64,000 nucleotides of DNA from JADGNZ01 sp963715895 (GTDB lineage: Bacteria; Acidobacteriota; Thermoanaerobaculia; Gp7-AA8): the NCBI GenBank assembly GCA_963715895.1, contig OY970284.1, forward strand, positions 4,092,001-4,156,000. Direction: 5' to 3'. The notes under the pieces were generated by a model that did not search any database, had not been told where the DNA came from, and saw only the letters and a list, made by a program, of their open reading frames with translations. Below, one piece after another: positions 50,665 through 60,568 of this stretch (positions are counted from its first letter, which is position 1; each line of letters starts with the position of its first letter). Made by a program: the position numbers and the translations under genes.

Positions 50665-51530
50665 TCGCTACGCGGGTCCAGCGCGTCGCGAAAACGGTCG
50701 CCGATGATGTTGAAGGCAGCCACTGTCAGAAAGATCGCCACCCCCGGGAAGACCACCAGCCACCAGGCGTACTCGATGAACTCCTTCGCCGAGGCCAGGA
50801 TGCTTCCCCAAGTCGCCGTCGGCAGCGGAACGCCGAGGCCGAGGAATGAGAGCGCCGACTCCGTGAGGATGGCGTAGGCCACGCCGAAGCTGGCCGAGAC
50901 CAGCACCGGTGCCAGCGCGTTCGGCAGGAGATGGCGGAAGATGATGCGGGCGTCGCGGGCCCCGCTGGCGCGCGCCGCGTAGGCGAACTCCATCTCCCGG
51001 ATGCGCAAAAACTCGCCGCGGACGTAGCGCGCCTCGCTTGTCCACGTCGTCAGGCCGAGGGCGATCATGATCGTCCAGACCGAGGGGCCGAAAAAGGCCA
51101 CGATTGCCAGCGCCAGGAACAGCAGCGGGAAACAGAGCACGACCTCGATCAGGCGCGAGACCAGCCAGTCCACCGCGCCGCCGTAATAGCCGGCCATCGC
51201 GCCGAGAAACGAGCCGACGATGAGCGCCATTGCCGTCGCCAGCACCCCCACGGTCAGCGACACGCGTGCGCCGTGGATCATCCGCGCCAGAACGTCCCTC
51301 CCCAATTCGTCCGTGCCGAAACGATGCTGTGCGTCGGGAGGATGAAGCCGGTTGGCGGCATCGACGTCGTTCGGCCCGAAGGGAATCAGCGATTTCGACG
51401 AGTTGGCGATCATCGGCGCGGCAAGGGCCAGAAGCGCCACGAAGACGACGTAGACCAGTGCGATGACGGCCAGCCTGCTCCGCCGGAAGCGGCGCCAGGT
51501 AATCGTCCACATCCCACTGGTTTTCGTCAT
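50661..51530 (-). CDS. Peptide ABC transporter permease, OppC/DppC type
   Basis: A 289-residue membrane permease with the OppC N-terminal segment (WRRFRRSRLAVIALVYVVFV), the lipid-facing loop (HRFGTDELGRDVLARMIHGA), and the EAA-type ATPase-contact loop (YVRGEFLRIREMEFAYAARA, GARDARIIFRHLLPN). It overlaps the upstream OppB-type gene by four bases. The ATPase genes (OppD/F) are not in the window. A peptide-binding lipoprotein is encoded 8 kb away and may belong to this transporter. Confidence 0.92.
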   Translation of the reverse strand: MTKTSGMWTITWRRFRRSRLAVIALVYVVFVALLALAAPMIANSSKSLIPFGPNDVDAANRLHPPDAQHRFGTDELGRDVLARMIHGARVSLTVGVLATAMALIVGSFLGAMAGYYGGAVDWLVSRLIEVVLCFPLLFLALAIVAFFGPSVWTIMIALGLTTWTSEARYVRGEFLRIREMEFAYAARASGARDARIIFRHLLPNALAPVLVSASFGVAYAILTESALSFLGLGVPLPTATWGSILASAKEFIEYAWWLVVFPGVAIFLTVAAFNIIGDRFRDALDPRSD

Positions 51531-52510
51531 CGCGTCTCCAACCGGATGCGCGGATCCGCCGCGGCGTAGAGAAGATCAGCCACAAGGCTTGCGATCAGCG
51601 TGGCCACCGCCGTTGCCACCGAAAGGCCGAGGACGGTCGGATAGTCGCGCGTCAAGATCGAGTCGAAGTAGAGCCGCCCGATCCCGTCCCACTGAAAGAT
51701 CTGCTCCACGATCACGCTCCCCGAGATGAGATACGGCAACGTGAGGCCCAGAAGCGTGATCAGCGGAATCAGCGCATTACGGAAGGCGTGGTGCCACAGC
51801 ACGGCACCCGAGGTGGCTCCCTTCGCACGGGCGGTGACGATGTAGTCCTGGCGGATCACCTCCGTCAGCGCCGACTTCGAAAAGCGCGCGTAGATGGCCA
51901 GTTGCGCATACGCCAGCGTCACCACCGGAAGGACGAGGTGCTTGGCCCGGTCGACCAGTTTCATCGCCGCGTTGAGGTCGAGATAGTCATCCGAGGTCAT
52001 TCCAAAGAGCGGCAGAAGGTTCAGCCGGACGGAAAAGAACTGCATCAGCAGCAACGCCACCCAGAAGCTCGGCAGTGAGTAGAGAAGAAACGTGGTCACC
52101 GCGGAGGCTCGCTCGATCGGCCGTCCCGACCGCGCCGCGCTCCAGAACCCGAGCGGCACGCCGAGGAGCGCGGCCACGAGGAAGGCGATGCCGTTGAGGA
52201 TGATCGTATTCGGCATCTTCTCCGCGATCCGTTCCGTGACCAGCCGGTGATCGATGAAGGAGTTCCCGAAGTCGAGCGTCACGACCCCGCGCAGCCACCA
52301 GACGTACTGCCGGAAGAGCGATTCGTCGAGGTGATGCTCATGCCGGATCTCGTCGAGCACCGCCCTGGAAAGCGACTGCGCGCCATGCGAGCCCACATAA
52401 AAGGCGATCGGATCGCCCGGCACGCTGTGCACGAGGACGAAGATGGCGATGGTGATCCCGAAGAACGTCAGAACGCCATACAGCAGGCGGCGAACGACGT
52501 AGGTGAGCAT
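51527..52510 (-). CDS. Peptide ABC transporter permease, OppB/DppB type
   Basis: A 327-residue membrane permease starting MLTYVVRRLLYGVLTFFGIT, with the family region VHSVPGDPIAF, the EAA-type loop (RFSKSALTEVIRQDYIVTAR, AKGATSGAVLWHHAFRNALI) and several transmembrane helices. It forms a heterodimer with the OppC-type partner. It probably moves oligopeptides or related solutes inwards. Confidence 0.92.
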   Translation of the reverse strand: MLTYVVRRLLYGVLTFFGITIAIFVLVHSVPGDPIAFYVGSHGAQSLSRAVLDEIRHEHHLDESLFRQYVWWLRGVVTLDFGNSFIDHRLVTERIAEKMPNTIILNGIAFLVAALLGVPLGFWSAARSGRPIERASAVTTFLLYSLPSFWVALLLMQFFSVRLNLLPLFGMTSDDYLDLNAAMKLVDRAKHLVLPVVTLAYAQLAIYARFSKSALTEVIRQDYIVTARAKGATSGAVLWHHAFRNALIPLITLLGLTLPYLISGSVIVEQIFQWDGIGRLYFDSILTRDYPTVLGLSVATAVATLIASLVADLLYAAADPRIRLETR

Positions 52511-52605
52511 GCCGAGAGTCTATCGTAGCGCCGGCAGAGCCACGGCTCGCGGAAAGCCGGCGCATTCCGGCTCACTCGTACGAGCGCCTTCCGCTCCACT
52601 CCGTT

Positions 52606-53079
52606 TTACGCGCGCCGCGGCGTGCGCAGCGCGCGCCGCACGCGCGAGAGAAGCGTCAGCGCGTGAGTGAGGGAGTCCTTCGCCAGCGTCGCCTCGAGCT
52701 CCGCGTGCGCTTCCCGCCATAGTTGAAGGGCGCGGCGGATGCCGCGCCGGCCTGCCGGCGTGAGGTTGATCTCTCCGGGCTTCGGGCCTGACGAGGGGCC
52801 GATCGACAACAGGCCGCGCTCCGACAGGCTGGCCAGGTTTCGCGACAACGTCGACCGCTCCAGCCCCAGCTCCTCGGCGAGCTGCCGGAAGCTCGGCTCC
52901 TCGAGCGCCACGATGGCGGCCAGGATCGGCAACTGGACGGCGGTGATGCCGGCCGGCGCCAGGTGCTCGTCGTAGTGGCGCGTGACCAGACGCTCGGTCT
53001 TCCTCAGGTTGGCGCTGAGACAGAGGCGGCGCATGGCCAGGCAGTCGTCGCGCGCGACATCATTCGACGGCTTCTTCAT
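52606..53079 (-). CDS. MarR-family transcription regulator
   Basis: A 157-residue winged helix protein: CLSANLRKTERLVTRHYDEH, ITAVQLPILAAIVALEEPSF, the recognition helix region RQLAEELGLERSTLSRNLAS and wing RGLLSIGPSSGPKPGEINLT. Dimerisation helices flank it. MarR proteins sense small molecules and bind palindromes. I prefer the ATG at 53079 over the longer frame. It is divergent from the three-gene operon, with about 300 bases between them that hold no clear gene, so it could regulate that operon. Confidence 0.85.
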   Translation of the reverse strand: MKKPSNDVARDDCLAMRRLCLSANLRKTERLVTRHYDEHLAPAGITAVQLPILAAIVALEEPSFRQLAEELGLERSTLSRNLASLSERGLLSIGPSSGPKPGEINLTPAGRRGIRRALQLWREAHAELEATLAKDSLTHALTLLSRVRRALRTPRRA

Positions 53080-53387
53080 CCGCGGACGGGAAGTATACCG
53101 CATATGTGTATCTGCATGGCAAGCGTGCTCTGAATCCTCTCTTTCTTGCCGTTTCACGCCCTACACCGATCTCGTATTCGTGTGCCTCAGGTGACGATCG
53201 ACGAAAGGTTTCCGCGGGTGTATGGGATGGTGATCGTGAACGACTTGGACGGCAGGCACGAGCCGGCGATTCCGTAGAGGCGCAGATCGCCGCGCAATGA
53301 AAGGTCGCGAGGCCAGGTAGGGATTCTCCCTTCCCGCGACACTCCTTGTTGGGCAAGCTTCAGTGACTCTCTACAAGGATGGTGGCG

Positions 53388-55130
53388 ATGCCGCGATGCT
53401 TTCGTGCTGTTCGCCTTTTCGTCGTCTGTGCGTGGAGCGTCGCTGCAGCGGCGCTCGCGGGAACGCTTCCTCCCCCGGGTGCTGACGGCCGCGTCACCTG
53501 TCCGTACTGCGATCTGCGGGGCGCAAGCCTCGCGGGGCGCGATCTTCGCTACGCCAACTTCGCCGGCGCCGACCTGGCGGGCGCGAACCTCACAGGGGCC
53601 AACCTCGGCGGCGCGGCGCTCGTGGCCGCGAACCTCACCGGCGCGGACTTGCGCAACGCGGTCTTCACCGCCGCGAGCGACCTGACCGCGGCCAATCTCA
53701 CGAACGCCCGTCTGAACGGCGCAACGCTCGGCGCCGCTGTCTTCGAATTCGCCGATCTCTCCGGGGCCGACCTCTCCGGCACCGACTCCTCAGCGGCCAT
53801 CTTTGGGCCGAAGCGCGGAACCACGGCGTCCGCGCGGTATTACTGCGGTGCCAAAGACACGACCGGGCTACCCAACGTACGGTACGTCGCATCCTCCGGC
53901 AGCGACAGTGCCACCTGCGGCGCGTCGCTCCAGTCGCCGTGCGCCACGGTCCAGCGCGGCATCACCAACTGTACCGGCGAGCAGTGCGCCGTCCTGGTGG
54001 CCTACGACGAGTACAAGCTCTCCGGCACGCTGTTGCTGACCGGGGCCGTGTCGGTTTACGGCGGTTGCGCGATGTTAGACGATCCGCAGCCCGAGCTCCG
54101 CTCGATCCTTCGCGGCCCGGACGGAGCGCCGGCCGTGATGGCGTCGCGGATCGTCGCCCCGACGGTCTTTCAGGGCTTCTCCGTATTCGCGGCCGCGGGT
54201 CGGGCCACTGCCGGCGGAACGGCCATCGCATTCGTCTCGATCCTGAGCAGCGGTGTCTCGCTGGAGTCCGTCTCGCTCACGGCGGGAGTCGGCGGGCGTC
54301 CGCCGGACGCCGGCGACGGCAGGCGTCCGCCGAAAGCGGATAACGGCAGGGAGCAAAGTGGCGGCCGAAGCCCGGCAAACGCCGGCGGCGGGGGCGGGGG
54401 CTCCTTCTCGAGGGGCGGGAATCCCGGCGAACCGGGCGACACGGGTTTTCGCGCTCCCAACGGCAACGGCGGCTTGATCCGAGGGAGCAGCGGCGACGCG
54501 GGACGGGACGGTCCCTGCCGCGGGCCCGGGACCTCTACGCCGGATCTCCTCGGCGCCATCAACTCCTCCTCCTCATTCTGGATGCCGAGTGTCGGAGGTT
54601 CTGGCCAGAAAGGGGGATTCGGCGGTGGTGGCGGTGGCGGCGGGGGCGCGGCGGCCCGTGTAGGAGGAGGTGGAGGCGCCGGCGGTGAAGGAGGCGGTGG
54701 AGGCGAGGGAGGGACGCAGGGAGGCGCCTCGATCGGTCTGCTCATCGTCGGGGGCCGCCTGACCTATACGGGCGGCGCCGTCCGCGGGGGTGCCGGCGGA
54801 AACGGCGGACGGGGAGGCAATGGAGCACCGAGGGGCCTTCCGGGAAACGGGGATAAGGATCGAGGAGTCGGGGGCGATGGCGGCGACGGCGGCTTGGGCG
54901 GACCCGGGGCGGGCGGCGCGGGCGGTAATGGAGGTCCCGCGTTCGCCGTCGCCACCGCGGGGACTTCCGATGACGACGGGACGTTCATCGGAAAATCGGT
55001 CGAGCTTTATGTCGGGAAGGGCGGCGACGTTCCGGGGCAGGGTGGGGCCGGTTCATCGCCCTGTCCCAACGGAAATGAAGGGCTCAGGGGCATCACCGCC
55101 CCGAATCAGCGCCTGGAGATCAAAAAATGA
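53388..55130 (+). CDS. Secreted pentapeptide-repeat and glycine-rich protein
   Basis: About 580 residues. It has a signal peptide (CFRAVRLFVVCAWSVAAAAL), then a short run of pentapeptide repeats of the A(D/N)LxG type (residues about 40-135: DLRGASLAGRDLRYANFAGA and on). Next is a Cys-containing region (GSDSATCGASLQSPCATVQR; GITNCTGEQCAVLV) and a very long Gly/Pro/Asn-rich tail (about 300-560) resembling collagen-like or PE_PGRS sequence. The start at 53388 is chosen over 53379 because AAGGA lies eight bases before it. No known enzyme motif. It overlaps the next gene by four bases. Confidence 0.8.
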   Translation: MPRCFRAVRLFVVCAWSVAAAALAGTLPPPGADGRVTCPYCDLRGASLAGRDLRYANFAGADLAGANLTGANLGGAALVAANLTGADLRNAVFTAASDLTAANLTNARLNGATLGAAVFEFADLSGADLSGTDSSAAIFGPKRGTTASARYYCGAKDTTGLPNVRYVASSGSDSATCGASLQSPCATVQRGITNCTGEQCAVLVAYDEYKLSGTLLLTGAVSVYGGCAMLDDPQPELRSILRGPDGAPAVMASRIVAPTVFQGFSVFAAAGRATAGGTAIAFVSILSSGVSLESVSLTAGVGGRPPDAGDGRRPPKADNGREQSGGRSPANAGGGGGGSFSRGGNPGEPGDTGFRAPNGNGGLIRGSSGDAGRDGPCRGPGTSTPDLLGAINSSSSFWMPSVGGSGQKGGFGGGGGGGGGAAARVGGGGGAGGEGGGGGEGGTQGGASIGLLIVGGRLTYTGGAVRGGAGGNGGRGGNGAPRGLPGNGDKDRGVGGDGGDGGLGGPGAGGAGGNGGPAFAVATAGTSDDDGTFIGKSVELYVGKGGDVPGQGGAGSSPCPNGNEGLRGITAPNQRLEIKK

Positions 55131-58100
55131 GTGTTGCCGAACCGCGCCCGACCATCTCTTACGTCTATCAAGTGGACCTCTCCGACGCGTTGCCGGGCTT
55201 CGATTACACGCTCTGCGCGTACACCGGCGAGTATCCGCTCACTCTGCACACCGCCGAGACGCGCGCCGCGGCCAGGGCCACCGATCCGGACCTGCGGAGT
55301 GTCCCCGACGAGCAGCTCACGCACTTCTCGCCGGCGGTCGAAGTTCCCTTCGACGCCGCGTGCCGCGTGCACATCGCCGGCGTGCCGTCCGACCGGTCGC
55401 GGCCCGCCTACGCCCATCTGGCGGCGATCACCATTCCACCGCCGGAACGTCCGGGCGCCGCCGTCGTTCAGACCATCGACTACGTCACCACGGCCCGGAC
55501 CTTCCTGTTCCACCATCCCGATCTGATGAGCGAAGTCCGCGACCTCGCGGCGATCGTGATGGAACACATGACGCTGGACGTGCAGGCGGCCGCCGCCATC
55601 GCGGATCTCGCTCTCGTCATGAAGCGCCAGGGACCGCCGACCGAGGACAAGGACGAGGGGTGGGCGCAACTGGTCCGGTTCCAGGACACGGACGGAGAGA
55701 CGCAGTTCCTCGAACAGCCTTCCGCGATGACGGTCAAGGGCGCCCGGCAGGCGATGGGCCGCATCCAGCTCACCACGAAGAACGACCTCCGGCTGAAAGA
55801 CAGGAAGTGGACGCAGGAACAGGGATTCAGCGTCGTCACAGACGACGAGACGCCGGAGCCGGTGCCGGTGGCATCCATCGCCTCCGCCGGCGGCGAAGTC
55901 ACGGTCAGGCCGGACAACGCCATGCGGCTCCACGGCGTGAGAACGTTCATCACACCGCCGTCGACTCCGGGAAAGGGCGTCCGCGCCCATCTCCGGATGG
56001 AGAATTACTTTCTGCGCTTTCTGGGCGCCTACATCCAATTCCTCGACTTCGAAGGCAAGGCGTTGAGCACGCCGGATTGGAAGCCCGATCACACCGGCAA
56101 TGCTCCGTCCTACATCGACCAGCAGGATGATCTGCGCTGGCTGGATGGTCTGGGCTCGACCGACACCATCTTCGGCGCCCCCAACCCGCTCCTTCCCGGA
56201 TCCATCGACCGCGACATCACGTTCCCCGAGGACGCCGTGGCGGCCCGGCTCTACGGCCTCGGCCTCGGGACGGGCCGCAATCCGTATCGGGTTCCGACTC
56301 TCCATGGCGCAATCCGCACGGCCGTGGTCAATCTGGCCATCCCGGCGTTGCTGCTGCCCTTCGGCGTGGCCGTCACGGCGTACAAGCCGCTCAAGGATTT
56401 CTTCGATGATCCCGACATCGCAAAGCTCACGCAGGGAATCGGAATCACGTACGCCGCCTATATCGGGATCGGCTCCGTAGTCGACGGCAAGGTCGATTGG
56501 AGCGGCCTCTCGACCATCGGACAGACGCTCTTCAAGGAAAAAGTGCTGGAGCCGGTCGTGACCTATATCGCCCGGGAGATCGGGAAGTCGGTGCTCAAGC
56601 GCAGCATCCCGTTCGCCGGCTGGATCATGGCGGCCATCGACGTGGCCATCGGCATCGCGCAGATCACGCAGACCATCGTCGCGGTGGCGACCTCGCCCTG
56701 GGCCATCGAGAATCGCCTGGCCACGTCGATCCGGTCGAGCGTCACCGTGAAGCCCGATCCGGTGCGCGGCGTGTTCCCCGACGCACCCGTGGGCGTGCAG
56801 CGTTTTCTGAACGTGCGGCTCATCCACCAGAGCGATCAGCCGACTATGTCGGCGACGGTGCCGGTCGCTCCCGGTTCGGTCGAGAAGGAGATCAAGGTCC
56901 AGCTCCCCAACAACCTCGGCGGCCGGGTGAAGTTTCAATGCGAGTTCCTGGTCGGGAACGAGGTCGCGGCGTCGGCGTCGACCACGTTGCTTGAGAACAC
57001 CCGTGGCAACACCGCCGAGGTAACGCTGCTGCTCTTCCAGAAACGGGTCCAGCTGACGAAGGACACGGAATATAAGCACGCCGCGCTGCTCACGTTTCAG
57101 GACGGCGCGTACAAGTGGATGCCGACCAACGTCGCGCCGGTGACGACGCGCACCAACATCGACTTCGGCAACAAGGGCAACGCCATCTCCAGGCTCGTCG
57201 GGGTCTCGCTCAGCCAGCGCCACCATCAGCTCGGCTACGCCTGGAGGGCCTTCGGCCTCGGAATCGGCAATTGCGCCGGCGGGACCCAGGAGACGCATCT
57301 CTATGCCCTGCAGAGTGTCGACATTCCCGGACGGCCGATGGACGACGCGCGCTTCTCCGGGTGCGGCTATTCGTCGTTGTCCAACATCGTCTACGACTCC
57401 TTCCCGCCGCGCTTCAAGTTGACACCGGACGGGCAGTACGAGGTCGACCGTGAGGGACGCCCGATCCCCGATCCGGAGTCCAGCGATCTCGGCCTCTATT
57501 ACGTCGATCCGTCGGCCGGCAACCGGCCCGCGGAGGAGGGGGGCGGATATCACCTCCGGATGATTCCGGAGGGGGGAACCGCGCCGATCAACAGGGACGG
57601 CCCTCCGCCGAAGAGCTACGGCCGCTTTCCGCTCGCGGTCAACTCGCTGGTCATTCACCCGAGCGGCCGCGTGCTGGCAATCAACAACGAGCTCAGCGAG
57701 CTCCTGATCACGACGCTGGAGACCGAAGGCCGCCGCGACGACGACTTGCCGTTCGCGCGCCGCGTCGCCGGCCCGGCCATGGACTACCAGCCGCCGGGCG
57801 GCCTGGCCAGCCTCCGCCGGCGCGCCGGGCTGCTGGCCAATCCGATCGACGTCGCCTCGACCTACGACGGTACCGTCATCGTGCTCGAGAGCATCCAACA
57901 GCTTCCCCAGGTCAGCCGGCTGCAGGCCTTCGACGGCAACGGCAATCCGGTCAATGCCTTTCGCGACGGGTTGGGAGCGGTCGGGCCCTTCCTCGACCTG
58001 CCCACCGGCAGGCACTACCTCGGCCTGGCGGTGGCCGGCAACGACGATCTCACCGACATCTTCATCCTCTATTACCAGGGGAACGGCGAGGTGCCAGGGG

Positions 58101-58345
58101 ATTACCACGTCGACGTTTACCAGGCCGGACGCAAAGTGCCGGGCGAGAGCAGGTTGCTTCTGACGACTCCCCGGGTCTCGGCGGCGGGGCTGGCCGTCGA
58201 TCTGTTCCGGACGCTGTACACGCTCAACTGGAGCATGACCACCGACGGCAAGGGCAACCTGGCCGGTCCGCGCACCGGCCCGACCGGTCCGGCCGGCCGC
58301 ACGGTGCCTTCACTCTCGCAGTGGCTGCCGGTGGGTGCGCCATGA
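55127..58345 (+). CDS. 1,072-residue protein of unknown function
   Basis: An unrecognised large protein without a signal peptide. The first 390 residues look soluble (with HGVRTFITPPSTPGKGVRAH near 280). Three hydrophobic segments occur at about 395-419 (AIRTAVVNLAIPALLLPFGV), 437-454 and 493-524 (KRSIPFAGWIMAAIDVAIGI). A beta-rich region follows, then a C-terminal part (about 770-1040) with propeller-like repeats (NPIDVASTYDGTVIVLESIQ; QAFDGNGNPVNAF). Soluble-membrane-soluble order is seen in pore-forming or secreted toxins, but this is only a shape analogy. It overlaps both neighbours by four bases, so all three genes are one operon. Confidence 0.8.
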   Translation: MSVAEPRPTISYVYQVDLSDALPGFDYTLCAYTGEYPLTLHTAETRAAARATDPDLRSVPDEQLTHFSPAVEVPFDAACRVHIAGVPSDRSRPAYAHLAAITIPPPERPGAAVVQTIDYVTTARTFLFHHPDLMSEVRDLAAIVMEHMTLDVQAAAAIADLALVMKRQGPPTEDKDEGWAQLVRFQDTDGETQFLEQPSAMTVKGARQAMGRIQLTTKNDLRLKDRKWTQEQGFSVVTDDETPEPVPVASIASAGGEVTVRPDNAMRLHGVRTFITPPSTPGKGVRAHLRMENYFLRFLGAYIQFLDFEGKALSTPDWKPDHTGNAPSYIDQQDDLRWLDGLGSTDTIFGAPNPLLPGSIDRDITFPEDAVAARLYGLGLGTGRNPYRVPTLHGAIRTAVVNLAIPALLLPFGVAVTAYKPLKDFFDDPDIAKLTQGIGITYAAYIGIGSVVDGKVDWSGLSTIGQTLFKEKVLEPVVTYIAREIGKSVLKRSIPFAGWIMAAIDVAIGIAQITQTIVAVATSPWAIENRLATSIRSSVTVKPDPVRGVFPDAPVGVQRFLNVRLIHQSDQPTMSATVPVAPGSVEKEIKVQLPNNLGGRVKFQCEFLVGNEVAASASTTLLENTRGNTAEVTLLLFQKRVQLTKDTEYKHAALLTFQDGAYKWMPTNVAPVTTRTNIDFGNKGNAISRLVGVSLSQRHHQLGYAWRAFGLGIGNCAGGTQETHLYALQSVDIPGRPMDDARFSGCGYSSLSNIVYDSFPPRFKLTPDGQYEVDREGRPIPDPESSDLGLYYVDPSAGNRPAEEGGGYHLRMIPEGGTAPINRDGPPPKSYGRFPLAVNSLVIHPSGRVLAINNELSELLITTLETEGRRDDDLPFARRVAGPAMDYQPPGGLASLRRRAGLLANPIDVASTYDGTVIVLESIQQLPQVSRLQAFDGNGNPVNAFRDGLGAVGPFLDLPTGRHYLGLAVAGNDDLTDIFILYYQGNGEVPGDYHVDVYQAGRKVPGESRLLLTTPRVSAAGLAVDLFRTLYTLNWSMTTDGKGNLAGPRTGPTGPAGRTVPSLSQWLPVGAP

Positions 58346-60495
58346 AGGCGCTCGCGGCGGCGGCCGTGCTGTTCATGGTGGCGGCGGGGATGGAGGCGCA
58401 GTCGGGGTGCCCGACGCCCGATCCGAAGCGGCCCGACTTCAGCGGGAAGAATCTGACGGACTACAATTTCGCGGGGCAGAACCAGGACCTGCGCGGCGCG
58501 AACTTCACGGGCGCGGTGCTCGACGGCGCGCAGTTCAACGACGTCAACCTGACCGGAGCCATCTTTCAGGGAGCGTCGCTCAAGCGGACGGCCAGGGGGA
58601 GTACCGACTTCAGCGGCGCCATTCTTATCCGGGCCTGTTTTCAAGGCGCGATCTTCGAGCAGCCGAACCTGCAACTGGCAAAGCTGGCCTGCGCCGATTT
58701 CTCGCGCACCGATGTCACCCAGGTCGATTTCACGCCGCGGCCGCGGTTCGACCCCGAGAATTTGGGATGCGGGAGGGTGAAGTTCGTCGAAGCGACGATG
58801 CGGGTGCGGCAGATTTCGTTCAGCCTGTGGCGCTTCACCGACTTTACCAGGACGCGCTTCCTCGATCTCGCCTCGGATCCCGCGCGGTTCCGGGGGGCCG
58901 ACATCAGCGCCGCCATGCTACCCGGGGCGAAGCTTGCGCACTTCGATTTCAGCGGCGCCACGCTGACGGATGTCGATCTCCGCGATTCCGACCTGAACCA
59001 CGCCATCTTCAGCGGAGCCAAGGCGCACGGTATCAAGCTCGACGGCGCCGACTTGCGGCTCGCCGTTGCCAGGGGAGCGAATACCGATTTCAGGGCCGCG
59101 TCGCTGCGCCGGGCCAAGGCCAAGGACGCCGACTTCTCAGGCGCCGTTCTCGAATCGGCGGTGTTGCGCGGTTCCAATTTCGCCGCCGCGGATCTGCGCG
59201 GCACCGAGCTTCAGGGGGCCACGCTCGAGGCCGGCGAGGAACTTCCACCGGCCGATCTCTCAGGCGCGAATCTCAGCGGCGCCAAGCTGGACGAAGCCCA
59301 TCTCAACTTCGTCAGCTTCCCCAATACCCGGCTGATCGGCACGCGCTTCAACGGCGCCATCCTCGAGGACACCGACTTTTCGGAGGCCGTCCTGCCGGAC
59401 GCGAACTTCTCCGGCGCCAGCCTCTCGGGAGTGTCGTTCCACGGTTCCTCCCTGGAGAACGCCCGATTCGCCGGGGCGTCGTTTCACCGCTCGAAGACGT
59501 CGGGCCGCGGCGTCGATCTCGCCTGCACACAGCTCGGCGGCGCATACCTGGACGGGATTCATGCGCCGGGCGAAGACGCGGTGACGTTCCTCGGCGCGGT
59601 TCTGCCGCCGGCAGACGAATGCCGCCCAGCCGGCAACGAGTTCTTTTGCGGCACCGAGCCAGCCAGCCGGAAGACGTACGGCCCGACCCGCCTTCCTGTC
59701 CTCACCCATCCCGCCTTCTGCCCGAACGGTGATTTCGTGATCTGCAGCGGAAAAACATGGCTGCTGGAGAATTGGAAAACGAATGTATGCGGCCCTCCCG
59801 AAACGCGATGGGTCCCTCCACCGCGCGATCCGCCGCCGCCCGGTCCGACCGTCAACATACCGGATGCGAATTTCCGCCGCTGCCTGAGCAAGCAATTCTT
59901 CGGCGACGACGACCGTCCCATCCCGACCGACTTTGCCGCCACGGTTCTGGAGATCGACTGCGTTTCGCGCGACATCGCCGACGCCACCGGGCTGGAAGCC
60001 TTCACCGCCCTGGAGAAGCTCACGCTCACCGGCAACGCGCTCACAGACGGGGAGATCTTCCGGAAGCTGAAGGCTCTGGTGGTCCTGCGGGTCAGCGGGA
60101 ACAAGCTGACCACGCTCGACGTGGGCGTCGCGACCCTGAAGTCCGTCGAGGCCGCGAAGAATCGCATCGAGCACGTGAGCGGTCTGGAAACGGCCGATCT
60201 CGACTTCCTCGACCTCTCCGGCAACCTGCTCACGGCCTTCGCGCTCGATAGCCAGCGCACGCTCACGTATGCCGATCTCTCCCACAACGCCCTGACCGAT
60301 GTCGGACGGCTGAACCGCGGCTTCGGCGCTCTTCAGTATCTCTACCTGCAGAACAACGATCTGACGATGATCGGCACACTCGCCGATGCCACGAATCTCG
60401 TCTACCTCGGCCTCGGCAGCAACCCGAAGTTCCAGTGCGACACGCTGAAGGTGAGCAAGGAGATCCTCGATGCCAGCAACTGCGGGAAGCCGTGA
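58342..60495 (+). CDS. Secreted pentapeptide-repeat plus leucine-rich-repeat protein
   Basis: A 717-residue protein with a signal peptide (MKALAAAAVLFMVAAGMEAQ), then a long pentapeptide-repeat solenoid (about 35-420; NLTDYNFAGQNQDLRGANFT, LRGSNFAAADLRGTELQGAT), a Cys-containing linker, and an internalin-like LRR domain (about 503-717). The latter starts VNIPDANFRRCLSKQFF and repeats LEKLTLTGNALTDGEIFRKL and LDFLDLSGNLLTAF. Both repeat types bind other proteins. The start at 58342 overlaps the upstream stop. Function unknown; the operon context suggests it works with the 1,072-residue protein at the cell surface. Confidence 0.82.
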   Translation: MKALAAAAVLFMVAAGMEAQSGCPTPDPKRPDFSGKNLTDYNFAGQNQDLRGANFTGAVLDGAQFNDVNLTGAIFQGASLKRTARGSTDFSGAILIRACFQGAIFEQPNLQLAKLACADFSRTDVTQVDFTPRPRFDPENLGCGRVKFVEATMRVRQISFSLWRFTDFTRTRFLDLASDPARFRGADISAAMLPGAKLAHFDFSGATLTDVDLRDSDLNHAIFSGAKAHGIKLDGADLRLAVARGANTDFRAASLRRAKAKDADFSGAVLESAVLRGSNFAAADLRGTELQGATLEAGEELPPADLSGANLSGAKLDEAHLNFVSFPNTRLIGTRFNGAILEDTDFSEAVLPDANFSGASLSGVSFHGSSLENARFAGASFHRSKTSGRGVDLACTQLGGAYLDGIHAPGEDAVTFLGAVLPPADECRPAGNEFFCGTEPASRKTYGPTRLPVLTHPAFCPNGDFVICSGKTWLLENWKTNVCGPPETRWVPPPRDPPPPGPTVNIPDANFRRCLSKQFFGDDDRPIPTDFAATVLEIDCVSRDIADATGLEAFTALEKLTLTGNALTDGEIFRKLKALVVLRVSGNKLTTLDVGVATLKSVEAAKNRIEHVSGLETADLDFLDLSGNLLTAFALDSQRTLTYADLSHNALTDVGRLNRGFGALQYLYLQNNDLTMIGTLADATNLVYLGLGSNPKFQCDTLKVSKEILDASNCGKP

Positions 60496-60568
60496 GCGAT
60501 TCAGCGCAACGTCTGTTCCCGCGAATCAAGGTCGCCGTAACGCGCCAAACTGATCTTCGGCCTCTCCC

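Noticed and set aside
53187..53333. Minus-strand frame ending LYGIAGSCLPSKSFTITIPY
   Set aside because: It reads like a protein C terminus, but it is under 50 codons with no homology I can name; at most a gene remnant.
55106..58108. A 1,000-codon open frame on the minus strand opposite the 1,072-residue gene
   Set aside because: It mirrors the plus-strand gene, which has tight overlaps with both neighbours; open antisense frames are common in GC-rich DNA.
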